From Lunularia cruciata (Eukaryota; Streptophyta; Marchantiopsida; Lunulariales; Lunulariaceae), in NCBI GenBank assembly GCA_948567375.1, contig OX419761.1:23004501-23068500 (forward strand): DNA of 64,000 nt. Direction: 5' to 3'. Position 1 is the first letter of the stretch; each line of letters opens with the position of its first letter. Positions 33,720 to 46,300 of the stretch are shown here, piece by piece. Below the pieces are notes generated by a model that had not been told where the DNA came from, did no database searches, and saw only the letters and a program-made list of their open reading frames with translations. The position numbers were made by a program, and so were the translations under genes.

Positions 33720-36430
33720 ATTGGATTACTTTAAAAGTCTATTTGGCTGTATGTTTTAGGAGATAATTTCAATCATAGAATACCACATATTTCACTGAAT
33801 TATAATGATGTGAGATCTTAGGTAAGGATAGTGAGTATATAGAGAAACAAAAGCCTACATCTTTTTTTATGACTTATCTTATTGACAAAACTATTTTCTT
33901 ATGCATATTAGATCCTTTACCAAGGGAAGGAGTACCATTAGAGGTCTTGATGTATCAACTTGAGAAATTATTATATCTTGATAGATTACTTACTTGTTTT
34001 TTCTATATATTATTCATAACTCCATGCGCTCTCTTAAAAAGGCTTGTCAAATATGGTGTATGAACATCTTAGAGATTATTTCCAAGTAGATTATCCTTCT
34101 AGTGAGTTTATAGAGTTGTTCCAAGTGGTTGTAACAATAACAAGAAGAGATACTCCTATGCTAAAGAGTCAAGTGTTAGATGCTAGTTGGATTTTTGTGA
34201 TCAAGAAGCATATAGAGAAAATTTGACCAATTTTATAGAGGAGTTCCTATTATGATGTATTAATCATATTATTATCTTTGACCATCATTCTCACTTCCCA
34301 ATCAGATCATAGTTCATATTAGTTTGAAATTTCTACAAGAAAGTTTTTAGGTTGCATCTCTTTGCATTAAAGCACTCCTAGATAACCTAGGTGGATACTT
34401 AGACATTGAAGCACTCCTAGATATCCACCTAGGTTGGATTTTCTTTGAGATGCAGTTGAGAATGCATTTAGATGCATCCACTTTTAAAGAGCTTATGAAG
34501 ATAGGTAAATTTCTAGTGAGTCTTATTTCATTTTTGTGGTCTTTTTACCATTCTCTTTCTTCACCTTCCTACCAGTATAGCTTCTCTAAGGAGTAAAATC
34601 ATTATGCTTTAATCAACTAATGATGATACACAATTTGGAGATATTTGAGAAGATCTCTATTTCTTAGATGCATTAGAAAATCTATTTTGTTTATTTTTTT
34701 GGTTATGTTTAGTTAGTTCTTTCTCTCCTTGATAGACCCTACATATATCATATATATGTAGGTCTATCAAGGAGAGAAATCTACAACATATATGATATAT
34801 ATGTTGTAGATCATATTAGGCGGGCCTTTGATCACTTCACTATAAAATTTCATCTTATAGGTGTATAAGCTTTAGAATCAAGGTGTCAAATTGCATTGCA
34901 TAGTTCTCTTTAGATATTCCTCCTCACAAGCAGCTTTCAAAAGAGTGCATTATATTTGTGCACATGTTACATGTTCTTGGAGTTTCAATAGAGTCCAAGG
35001 ATTTTACCAAACACTTTTGAAATAAAGCTCTTACAAGAGATATCTTTTATGTGGATGAGTTTCTTCTACTAGGGGATCAACAAGTAGCATTCTGTATACT
35101 CTCTTCTAGTATTGCTTGTCAACTAACCTATGTACTTTGTAGTGTTCTTTTTCCTTGGCTTTTATATCATATTTGAGAGCCTTTCATAAGAGAATCATTG
35201 GAGTATTTTGTAGTGATACTTTCTTTGGACTTCTTATCATATTTGAGAGCCTTTGATCAGAAGGTCATTGTACTATTTGGTGATATCATTAGACTAGGTA
35301 CTTTTGAATACGTGACAAGAGACTTGGCATATCAAAAATCCATTTCTACTAATTTCCTATCGAGAGGTAGGTATACTAGTTATGGTGGAGATAACATTTG
35401 TAGTATTTTGTATAGTTGGGTAGTCTTGGCACTTTTGCTTTCATCTCATTTTGTGGTTGTTGATAAGCTTGTCTTAGAGACACATGAGATTGAGGTGGAG
35501 GAAGGATCCATTTCTCTCCCTATATTATTGCCATAGTTAAGATAAGGTTTCTCCACTAAGTATGAAATTACTTTTGATCCTTTATCTCTTTAAATTCTGA
35601 TTGTATTAAAGGTTTATAGTATTCCTTGATAGATCAACAATTTCATTAAGCTCTACATTCTCTTCTAGTTGATCAATCCATTCTTTGTGCTACCATGGCA
35701 CTTCTTTGCTCTTACTCTATGCAAGGATGCAAAATCCTAGCTCAATGTTATATTATAGCATCTAACTTACACCAATTATTTTCTCTACAATAATGAGTTT
35801 TTTTCTAGGTTTTTCACACTCGTCTTCATTACTTAGATCAAATACAATCTAAGTTTGCTTTGCATCTTCATTATTCACTTGCAAGTGAAATACTAGCTTA
35901 GATACAAGAGTGTACATATGTTCTTTTGGAGGATGTAGTATAATTATCCATGATATCATCATAGAGATGATGTTTTTGATGGCTCTCCAGGTGGTAACTT
36001 AGTTGGCGTATTTGGAAAAATATATAGCAATATATATTATAAATGACAGTAAGGTAGACATTAGGAGGATGATAATAGCAAAAAATTGTTGGTTATGGAT
36101 CACATATATAATGTAATTTTGGAGTGGATTATTATCAATAGTCTCGATGGATTGTGAGTGGAGCTAGCCAAGGTCTCCTCATATAAAGATGTATAGTAAA
36201 GTCACTTCTTTGTTCCTCTAGTCTTGGAATTATATGGAGTTCTGGATATTGCTCCATATAGCTCCTATGGATATGTTGTTTGATACATTCGTCAACTATT
36301 GCTTAAGAGATTACTATAATATATAATAAGTGTATCTCTTTCACTTTCTTATTTTATAGTTTGCTTTAGATATGTATCCATTGCACTAATTAATGCAATC
36401 TATAGAGAAAGAATACGCTAGTTGATGCTT
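33720..36430 (+). pseudogene. LINE-type non-LTR retrotransposon remnant F1
   Basis: Decayed plus-strand copy of the element also found at 40896-42110. Shared landmarks are FDQKVIVLFGDIIRLGTFE near 35240, HFVVVDKLVLETHEIEVEEG near 35450, and a Cys/His-type stretch ending in VLLEDVV near 35925. From 36190 it has SLFLLVLELYG against LFVPLALELYG of the other copy. Readable fragments upstream (REGVPLEVLMYQLEKLLYLD near 33925) should belong to the RT half. Stops and frameshifts are frequent. The 5' end is not defined. Confidence 0.5.
34720..34810. repeat. Two adjacent near-perfect hairpins
   Basis: The first inverted repeat pairs 34720-34736 (TTTCTCTCCTTGATAGA) with 34763-34779 and continues through a TACATATAT/ATATATGTA core, with one bulged base. 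A second, 34780-34810, pairs TCTACAACATATA with its complement around a 5-base loop. This could be a small foldback element or the product of local repair. Confidence 0.7.
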
Positions 36431-36826
36431 CTATGGATTTGTATCCTTTATACATATATAACTTGAACATTCTAGGTACACTAAACAGATTTCTAAATTT
36501 GATCCTATTGGTGAGGCTTAGCAGGATTTCACCTATTAAGTTTTATCCTTGTAAAGCTTGATAGGATCTTATTATCCTTACATGTCGTTTCTCTTCCTTC
36601 CATCTATGGTTTGGAATTGATCTCTTGATTTCTTAGAGTGTGATTTTTGTAGCAACAGCAATTCGCTAGTAAGCTAGAGCTGGGATAATTTTGACAGGAG
36701 GTGCAGAATGTGAGCTTGGAGCACGAGAATTTTTGAGTTTCTTCCGTGAAACTATAATAGTCATACGATAGTTCATTGGCTCGCTAGGTGGTAACTTAGC
36801 CGGGGTATTTGGAAAATATATAGCAT
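35984..36826 (+). repeat. Pair of about 45-bp direct repeats
   Basis: GGTGGTAACTTAG followed by GTATTTGGAAAA, then ATATAGCA, occurs at about 35991-36030 and again at about 36781-36822, preceded by GGCTC in both. The two lie about 790 bp apart, at and after the 3' part of LINE remnant F1. They suggest a partial duplication of the LINE copy. Confidence 0.55.
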
Positions 36827-38400
36827 TGGGTTAACTGAATAGAATTCATGTGATGCCGCAGCAGCTGTTCCGGCCATGGGGATGGATGGGTCGGGGATTA
36901 ACATTTTTCACGTTTGTTGTTAGTGATGTGAAGCCTTGTGCAGCAAATATTCAACAGAATTATCGTTTCAGAACCGTAGAATCTAATTCAAGTTCCAAGG
37001 AAAAGAACATGACAGTCGGATCCAAAGCAAGGAGGCTGTGACTTCTATGAATCAAGACTTCAGCAAATGACTGTAATTGCAAATGCTGACTACGGGCCTG
37101 TGAGTGGAACTATGGTCATAAGATCATAGATCCTAGTTACTCTATTTGGAAGGCTATTCGGGTTTGCTTCGACGAGCTAACCCATGAATCTACTTGTTCC
37201 ATTTTTTGTGTTAACATAGTTTGCAAGGATATTTATCAATGTTTTTTTTAAGGTTTTTAACAAATATGCTTGTTTCATTTTATGTGTCCAATATAGTTGC
37301 AAGGATATTTATCTGTTTTCTTAAGGATTTTATACCCTTTGTTTCTTGACGTTGCACGGTTTGTATAAATCCTTTCTCCTTGAGTGTTGAGATATTGAAG
37401 GCGATGAGTGTCATAGAGTTTCGAGGCCACACAAATTGTTCTTTTAACTAGTTACAGGGTCGTGGCTTTAAGAACGCCATCTCGCGGCTTTAAGGATACC
37501 GTCACGAAATTCTTTATAGAAGTTGTGAAGAACGTGCTTACTTTTCTGTATAGATTGTATGTATGGATTGGGACAAAAGGTTTAGAACATTTAAGGAGGT
37601 CCTGTTCGCCTTTGTAGATTTACAAATAGATGCTTGAAATTAACCTCCTGAGGGACCAATTGCAGCGTCAATAATTGCAGAGACAAATTGTAGGTTTCAT
37701 GTTTAGGGGATTCCAGAGATGATTGGAAGATCATCCTGCTTTATCATTGATTATAGAGATGCTCTTATGATACAGTTTATTGCTTGCTGTGGCCTCCACT
37801 CTCTCCAGAGATGATGAGCTTGAGTTTACCACACCATTGCAGAAGTTGCCTTATAATACAGTTCATTGAGTTCGGGCTCCATGCTCACTGTGAACTTCCT
37901 TTCTCTTCAGAAATGAGTGAGCTTGAGCCTGGCACACCATTGCCAATTCCTTTTTCGATTATTGTAGATTGTTGTTCTCGGAAGTGAAACCTCCATTCTC
38001 TTCAGAGTTGATTAGGTTAATTGATCCTGCCACACCATTGCAGACTGGATCCATAGCGTGGCATTGAAATCAGTAGGATTCCTAAATCCAAGGTTAAATT
38101 GCTTTTTATCAAAGATTTTTGTTGTCCAACTTCGAACATAAATTGATAAAATTTCAGGATGTTGCGTTGTGTATTCCTTAGATTTCGAGATGAAAGAAGA
38201 GGAAGACCTGCAGGCATTCACGGAGTTGCTTCAGATGACCACTCCCTTAGAGGGAATCGAATCGGTAAACTGAAGGCTTCGTCACAATCGTGAGGTTCAG
38301 CTTTTGGTATTTAAAAGATAACAGAATAAGAGTTTGAAGATATCGCCAATGTTAACCAAGTCTTCGCAGCTCGTAATTTTCTGATAATTACTAAGGGACT
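36827..38400. other. Unassigned stretch with three degenerate 50-bp repeats
   Basis: No gene could be supported. At about 37797-37845, 37903-37950 and 37990-38043 a unit recurs: CTCTTCAGAG-type sequence, then a GAGCTTGAG or TTAATTGAT middle, then CACACCATTGC. Short open frames such as 38012-38221 on the minus strand match nothing I know. Base composition is less AT-rich than the flanks, so exons of an unrecognised gene cannot be excluded. Confidence 0.4.
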
Positions 38401-39288
38401 AATTAGCATGTGAGTTTAGTAGTCTAAGTACTAATATAACATTATCTTAAGTTGACTAGTGAATTTAATAAAGTTTATGATGCATTTAATTTCCCCTAAT
38501 TTATTAAATAAGATTATTTTTTATTTTTTATTTAAAAATAAATTTTCATAATATTATATTTAAATAAAAAATAAACACCTAATTTTATAGATATTTTTAT
38601 TATTTTTATTATAAATAAATAAATAAATAATGTAACTCTTCAAACAAAAAGTGAATTTATAACAACAGAGATTTCAAAACTTTCCCCAGAAATAAAATTA
38701 AAAGTAAAAATATGAATAAAATAAGTAAATAATAGAACTAAAGGTTTAGATTAAGACTTCATCGGAAATTTCCTTCTTCTTATTATGGTGAAGGCATTTC
38801 CACAGGTCTAAAAGCTCAGCCCAATTAAAGGAGAAAATGAGGAAAAACCACACAAGTATAGAAAAAGGAAAATATAAAAAGCAGAAAAGTAACAATACGA
38901 AAAGGAAAACAAGGAAAAACCAAGAACAAAGAAAAAATAAAATAGAGAAAAACTAGAGTACAGGTCCCCGGGAAATTAGCCTCTCCCTTGGACTAAGGAG
39001 AAGGGAAGGGAAGGGATTGTCAGTAGTGTAAATATTCATCCTAACAAAAAATTTACTCAGAACTACAAGAAAACTCAGTTAGATTATTGTAAAAATGGTT
39101 TCTGGTAGCTAACTTACTAGTATATTTCAACAGGTAATCCTAAAATACAAGGAGACTATGTAATTCTACCTACTCAAAAGCAACGCATTCAGATAACACA
39201 GAAAGTCATTCACTCGATGAGAGGGAGGATGTTTGCGAAGAACAATTCTAGGCCTCAAAAATCACCTTCGATTTGTACAACAGAAGAA

Positions 39289-39323
<35 letters not shown>

Positions 39324-40380
39324 GACAAAGAACATTTGATATATGATATAGCAATAAATTGGAAGTATGCAAGTAGAAAAGGCACTTGCAATAATATAAG
39401 TTAGGATATGAGGGCTTCTATAGTTCAGAAACGAAACTTTGCACGTTACTTGAGAAGGTGAATTACACACAATTATAAATGATATCTTATATCACTGAAA
39501 ATATTGCTTAAATAATGTGATACATTCCAGAGATGGACGGTACAAAGGATAAAACAACTTTATGACAAATAAGTGTACGCCATCTAGTTATGTAATAATT
39601 ATATGCCATTTGGTATACTTAATTAAAGAATATGAATAAATAAGACAAATGCCTTTCTTTAGAGTTCATAAAAGGAGAAGAAATAAGTAAAATGAGTAAT
39701 TTATGGATAACCTAAGCGGGTATATGTGAAAATATTTTCAAAACAAAAAGGGATTTCAAATGCAAAATTTGGGTGGTTTTATCAATGGAAATCCCTAAAA
39801 TTCATTAATAATAATCTTTTAGATTACGCATACCCATAAAAGAAAAGAGATAAGGATTTTAGTTACGATACCCCTAACAGATTGATTTGGGTGTGAAATT
39901 TTATGCCGAACTTTTCTCTACGGATTCTAAGAGTTGCCCATGACCCCAAAAAACTTTAGGGTCACGAAAAAGATTACCTGTAAGTTATCAATGACTTTTA
40001 CGGTCATTATCCGTAAATCACAAATGGTTGTTATGGACATTCCGTGTTCAATTCAAATACTTACATTCGTCGTTTCAAATCTCGATTTGGCAGATGTCCA
40101 CGGGTAAGATAAACTTTCCCATAAGAGCTCCGTACTAATATTGATGGGTGAGTGTCTCTAGAGTTTTTACTTTTTAAAATTACCTGATTCTATTAGGTGA
40201 AGATCCAAAAAAAGGTTCATGAGAACTATTAAATAAACCATATGATGAATTGACGTTGAGTTTGTACCAAAAGCAAATGTCAACGATACACTTGGACAAG
40301 AAAATACTTTCATTCAAGTTTATGGTCTATTTATAGCCCATAAATTCCTGCGGATCACGATTTAGGTTCCCCTAAATCTT
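38401..40380. other. AT-rich intergenic DNA with foldback and ATT microsatellite
   Basis: No gene is seen. An inverted repeat built on TTATTTTTTATTTAAA and TTTAAATAAAAAATAA spans about 38513-38573. An ATT microsatellite of about eleven units lies at 39289-39322. Confidence 0.6.
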
Positions 40381-40384
40381 TTAA

Positions 40385-40475
40385 AATGGGACTTAGCCCT
40401 ATTTTATCTCACCCTTGTATGCTTTGATGGTGTCTTCCTATCCTTTTCTACACGATCACTCTTTTCACCTAAATC
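40385..40475 (+). repeat. Dispersed repeat copy 1
   Basis: Contains GGGACTTAGCCC, TCTCACCCTTGTATG, TGATGGTGTCTTCC and CTATCCTTTTCTACAC in that order. It is the same series as 40755-40845 (opposite strand) and 56155-56270. It is probably part of a transposable element I cannot name. Confidence 0.6.
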
Positions 40476-40754
40476 TTTTACAAATTCTAGAATTTTACCC
40501 ATCACTTGCTCATAATTCCTTTCGAGAATTCATAAAAGTTAAATTTATAACTCTCCATTTTGCATCCTTATTGAGTTTAATGACTTCATAAAACAATGGA
40601 CAATTTCATTTATAGTTTTACGTGTATATTTTCTTGGGTAAAGCCCGTAATTCTAAAATGATTCGGGAAATCTAGAAGTGATGCATAGCCCTGTACGGCC
40701 ACGTGGTCTTCCCTCGTATAATAATATAATAATATATCTTGAAAGAAGAGAAGT

Positions 40755-40845
40755 GACCACATAGAAAACATGAAGGATGTGAAGACCCCATTAAGCCTAC
40801 AAGGGTGAGACAAAATAGTTCAAATGGGGCTAAGCCCCAATAGAG
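40755..40845 (-). repeat. Dispersed repeat copy 2
   Basis: On the minus strand it reads TTGGGGCTTAGCCCCA, TCTCACCCTTGTAGGC, TAATGGGGTCTTCACATCC and TTTTCTATGTGGTCAC. It lies in inverted orientation to copy 1, about 280 bp away, so the two may be ends of one element. Confidence 0.6.
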
Positions 40846-40895
40846 AAATGAGAAATCTGCACTACTGCGTCTAAGATATCTGAGCTATGCAAGTC

Positions 40896-42110
40896 TTACG
40901 GTCTACAAACAATTGGAGCATACGAAGAAGCATCACCTAGTGTGATTGCTCTCCTATGGATTGCACCAGCCACTACCCTATGTAGAGCAATGGACACATG
41001 CTGTCTAAAATATACTACAAAATATGAGAATGAGAGTGATAACATGATAAGCTCTCGTGCACTCTTGACAAATGTGTCAAACACCGTGACCATCGCTCCA
41101 TATAACTCCAAAGCTAGAGGAACAAAGAGGTGACCTCGTTGCATGCCCCTATACCTGGAGACCTTGCGAGTTGTTGCTGCACTCGCCCCCCATCCAAGGG
41201 GATGGGTAATCACTCTCTCTGAAAATGTATCACAAGTAGAGTCCGTAACCACGACATCCGCTATTGTCACGTGATCATCTTGCACCAAGTATAAGTCTAC
41301 CCTGACATGTGTAGTCTGCAAAGCATATGAACGTTCCTTCCAAGCCAAGTATCCACTCTCTTGTGCCAAAGTAAACATTATGTCCCTAATAGCATCATGG
41401 GTAGCTATACTCTATCCTCCAAAAGGACACCATGTCATATGGACCGTTGTTGCATCTAGTGTAGAACAACACTAACAAATGAGTAATGAAGATACATATG
41501 AGTGGACCAAACCTAGGCAAAACCTCATCGCTTTAGAGAAAATACTTGGTGGGAGTCGGAATGCCCTAATGCATAATCGATCTAGGATCCAAGAGCTTGC
41601 ACCCTTGCCGGAGCAAGAGCGAAGACCTGCTTTAATAGCTTGAGGAATGGACGAGTCAACTAAGAGAGAATGTAGCATATGCTCACATTGTCGCTCCATC
41701 AAGGAAAACTATAAACATGTAGTCCAATCTAATGATACTGAAGCAAAAGATTGCAAGTCCTTGTGTGCCCGTGGGGATAGACTATCTATTGTCTATCACA
41801 ATAACATATGGAGAGAAAAATGATCCCTCTTCAATCTCCATCACATAAGTCTCCAAAACCGGCCTATAAACAACCACAAAACGGGAAAGTAGAGGTGCAG
41901 AGAGAGCACAACTACCCAAAAATGTTATAAATGTAGTTTCTTCCAAAGATAGCAAGCCAATTCTTCCACATGAGATCGACAAAGAATTTTGTCAACGTGC
42001 ACAATCCACTATCGCACACTCAAGTATACTTTGACCAATAATATCACCAAAGATTCCAATAATCTTCTTATCAAAACTTCTTAGATGTGATAAGAAAAAC
42101 AAGGGGAGAA
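40896..42110 (-). pseudogene. LINE remnant F2 with restriction-like endonuclease region
   Basis: Minus-strand fragment. From high to low coordinates it reads FDKKIIGIFGDII (near 42060) and SISCGRIGLLSLEET with LSAPLLSRFVVVYRPVLE (41782-41982). Then comes LRSCSGKGASSWIL with LPPSIFSKAMRFCLGL (41472-41702). A zinc-type segment then leads into an open 160-codon stretch (40896-41378). That stretch has HDAIRDIMFTLA just before it and RVDLYLVQ...IADVVVTDS, which looks like the PD-(D/E)XK endonuclease of some non-LTR elements. It continues with HLFVPLALELYGAMVTVFD. It is broken upstream by stops. It is the better preserved of the two copies. Confidence 0.55.
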
Positions 42111-43308
42111 CCACCGCCCTACCGCCCTATGTAAGTGGCAAGTAATATTAAAGAAGAACATACCAAATACCAATTGCAATAGCATTGAAATAAACTTAGA
42201 GAATTTTTAAATTTCTTGCAATTTTTAATTTTAATATATGAAGGGAAGTAAATTTTCATTTCAATATATGAAGGGAAATCGAAAACGGAAACGCTTTAAT
42301 GCACGAGAGTTCTTGGGTATCTATGCACCCCTATTTGAAGGGCACATTAATGGCACCAATGTATTAAAATATTGTGAGATTGGTATCAATCAAAAAAGAC
42401 TTTCACCTTCGCATGTTTTAAGGTTTATGTGATTAAATACAATTTTTTGCCTTTGCACCGGTTTATTTTTCATTGTTTTTTAAAGTTGAAAAACCTTAGT
42501 TGTTACCATTCTTTTGCTATTTGTGTTATCAAATTTTCATGTTTCGTAACATTCTGTACATACATTTTGAAAATTGAAAAAAGGCTAATTTTTGAGGGTA
42601 ACAAGACATTTAGGATTTCTCATTCGTGAAAAAGCTCACCAACCCAGAAGCGCGAAATGCTCGTCATTTCTCTCGTTAACAGGAATTCATCCTCGAGCTT
42701 TATTTCTTTTTAAATTCGCCGATTGGCGAACTCATCATTCGTACTTCCAATACCATGTAGCGGAAATGCCACACCACACATACTTCCTCCATCGGGGCCC
42801 ATTATCGCCTTCAAAGCATTCGCCGTGTAGGCTCAGTGGCAAATTGTTCAGACAAAAGCAACCAAATTTGGGAGTAGACTGGCAGCGTACCAATTCACTT
42901 TCTTTTCAACTTTGAAGGTGCAGGATGTGCAAAGGCCAGCAATCTTTGCAGACCTCTCTGACAGGATTGGAACACAGATTGAGGAACAGTCTTACGGGAG
43001 GGGTTTATGCCATCAATTAATTCCACTCAGTCATGCAGGGCAAAGCGAGACAACCTCTCCTTGCACAAAGAGGTATAATCATGAGGGCAAATAATCAGAA
43101 GCCAACCGGATAAACTCACGGGGGGGTTTCATTGAAAGAGGGCTCTAGGCTCTCGTTTATATATGTCACAATTCCCGCTTGTGATATTGCTTATAAAATT
43201 ACAGTTAAAAGTAAACGGCCGACCGGTTAGGGTAAAAAAGCTCTGCCTCAGGAGAGTGCTCAAAAATCATCTAAATCGAAAATCATCCACTACAGACGTT
43301 ATTTTTGC
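42111..43308. other. Unassigned stretch downstream of the FKBP gene
   Basis: 42111-42600 is AT-rich with nothing recognisable. 42600-43150 is more balanced in composition and holds a 107-codon plus-strand frame (42592-42915) with no family resemblance. It could be the 3' untranslated region of the FKBP transcript or part of another transcript. Confidence 0.35.
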
Positions 43309-46300
43309 CTACTTTACATTAACTAGTTCTACGTCAAACTCCAGGGTTGCATTTCCAGGAATGGTGCCAGGTACTCCCTTCGCTCCATACGCCATTGGTG
43401 CAGGTATAACAAGCTTCCTCTTGTCTCCGACTCTCATTCCTGCAGTCAGTGAGGCAGATTTCAAATAAGCCCGAAAACCTAAAGGGTCTGTTCACCTGGA
43501 AGAGCTTACTACCCTTCAGACAAGACTACAAACTTCTAATACGTTTTGTTAGTTAGAAGGCTACAAGTAACTCCCTGTCCTAACTTCACGAGTCCTTCTG
43601 TCGGCTTTGACAATAACTTTCCTGTTACTAATAAGTGATGGCAATCATTGCATTCAAAGTGGGGGTAACAACAACAGGAAAAACTTACCGTTAACACCGA
43701 CATCCCAGCCTTTAATAACCTCTCCAACTCCTGCGCATTAGAGATGTTCCACACGTGAGGACAAATATTGCAGCTCGTAGTTAAACAGATATAAAGACGT
43801 AGAGCTCCACAACCATGGTGATCACAGAGACGGTAAAGCGCATTTCATTATTACGGTTCCGTCGCATGCAGAACTTTAAAGCCATGAAGACTCAAGAGAC
43901 TAAAGTCCGTTTTTTTACGGCATGTACATCACGGCAGTGCAGCATTCTTACCCAGCCTGAACTCGAAGGGCTTCTTTCCAACATTGGAGTCAAAAATCTT
44001 GCCGTTGGATTTCAAACGACCGGTGTAAATCATCCCGACCTGTGGACAGTCAATAAGATGACAATATCCTACCAAATTAAATGACAATATTCTACAAACA
44101 ATTAGATGACAATATTCTACGAAGAAAATTATAGATTACATGTTGCCAACAGACAAAGCAGTTCGACGAAAAATCAACGTATTACTGTTTAATGACAGGC
44201 TGACGTACTTTATTTTGCTTACCCTCTTTCCAGGTTTCGCCTGCTTGGCATCTGGTTTCCCCATGGCCGTCTCTTGTATTTCAAGACCGTTAGGGAACTT
44301 CTTCACCTCTACTTTCTTAGCACTTTTGGTCGCAGATGCGGGAGTGGCGCCATTGAGTGCAGGTACGTCGCCCTTAGCTGGAGTTTTCTCAGTACCATTC
44401 TCCTTCACCTTCTTCGCCGACTTCTCAGCTTTGGGCTGAGGAGCAGGAGTGGTGATAGCTGGAGTGGTCGCAACTGGGGCAGGGGTGACGGCGGCAGCAG
44501 TCGCTGGTACGGGAGTGCCAGCCCCAGGAGTCTTGCTCTTATTCTTGTTCTTCTTGCTCTTCTTCCCTGACTCTCCAGTAACAGGTGTAGCAGCAGCGGG
44601 TGCGCCATCGGACCTGCACATGACAGCGTAAGTTCTCGCTTATCATGGCCGTATCGCGTTCGACAGGTCCAATTCCAAGAAGAGATGGAATAATTCAGCT
44701 AATTGGTTAGTTGAATTCATGAGTACAACATAAACGCAACCATACCCATTCACTGCTTGCTTCTTGGTTGGTGTCGCTTTGGCAAATCCATCCTCATCTT
44801 CGCTGTCGTCTCCGCCGCCTGACTTTGCTTCGACTATCTTTGACTCTTCACCAGTTTTAGCCTTCGCTCTAGCCTCTTGTTTCTTCCTTTTCTTCTGGGC
44901 ACTCTTGGATTCTGGCTTAGGTTCGTCTTCCTTGCCCTTCAGTAATTTTAAAGGAGCTGGTGAAGGAGCTTCCTCCTCAGTAATTTCCTCAATTGTCACT
45001 GCTATGGACAAATACATTTCAGTTATGCTACTTCTCGACACTGAAAACGCTCAGCTGCAAAAACTCAAGATGCGACAGGAAAACTCATAGCTCATAACTT
45101 ACATTGACTAGAACAACATAGTCTAGTCGGCTTGAGACGGAACACATACGCTCAAACTCAGAATTTGCAAGCATGGAGAGCAGATGTGTGAAACAGCGGG
45201 ACAAATCGACCAGTAAATTCCTTACCACAAGATGGCACCTGTTCATCATCTTCCATCTCACTGTCTTCGTCCTCCTCAGAATCCTCCTCAGAATCCTCTC
45301 CGGACATCCCCTCAAAATCGTAGTCTTCATCTTCTTCCTCGTCGTCTTCTAAGGGCATGTAGTATCCAATGAGATGTACACTCGCGGATCCAACGACTGA
45401 AAAGGTCACATCCTGATCGAAAAGAAGATCCAGCGAGCACGACTCTGAAACTCCTGGAATCAAAGAACAGAGTAAAAGCTCGGGACCCTCTCCAACTTTG
45501 CACTTGACGACTGCGCGCTCCTTCGCTTTGCCATCTAAGCCCAGGGTTGCCTGAAATGATATATCAAAAGTAATGTAAGAAAGCCAGTTAAGTTAAAAAT
45601 TGCTCCAAGGATTACGAGGCCAACAAAAGTCTGTAATCAAAGTTCATGGGAGGGATGACAGTGTGAGTTGCGAACTGCTGATTTCCATGAGATGCTCCTG
45701 TCGTCTATATGTGTCCTTCAATGAGTGGCATTTCGTATACATGCAGGCCGCAACTGAAAATAGAGTATTTAATGGAAATAAACTAGGGGTCCCATAATCC
45801 CGACCGCAACATCGAAGTAGAAGCTGACCTGAGAGAGATGGAGGGTACTTCCGTCAAGCAACTCATCTTCGCTTACGGAGTGGGTGTGCGGCTTACCGGG
45901 CTTAACCTCCACTCCTGCACAACAGCCACCACATCCAAGATCAGACTTGTACGTTAACGGGACACCAGGCTTCAGCTGCACACCTGCCCAAACATCCAGC
46001 GTCTTAGACCAAACGAGCTGAAACGATTGGGTGAATACTCCGTTCGCGGGTGTGACCGTGAGTACGATGCCTATATTTTTATCAAATCGCCATGTTGATG
46101 CAACAGTAGTGTAAGGAATTAACCTCCACCTGATTCATGTGCCTATTCAAGGAAGTGGACACACATTCGGGGAAATACGATGCTTAGTATGTTTTATCAT
46201 GCAACAGGCAAGACCCGTAACAGGGTCCGATCCGTTTCTGAACTTCTTGGGATAACCAACGCTCAGAACAAAAAGGAAACGTGCTTCAGGGTAAGTAAGG

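Noticed and set aside
38012-38221. 69-codon minus-strand frame
   Set aside because: It lies over one of the degenerate repeats and shows no recognisable family or splice context.
42812-42850. Possible tRNA-like string (GTGTAGGCTCAGTGGCAAATTG)
   Set aside because: No matching T-arm with a GTTC core or acceptor stem could be found around it.
44274-44631. Plus-strand open frames opposite the FKBP exon (Ala/Val/Gly-rich)
   Set aside because: They are antisense shadows of the Ala/Pro/Lys-rich linker exon of the FKBP gene, which has clear splice sites and family motifs on the minus strand.
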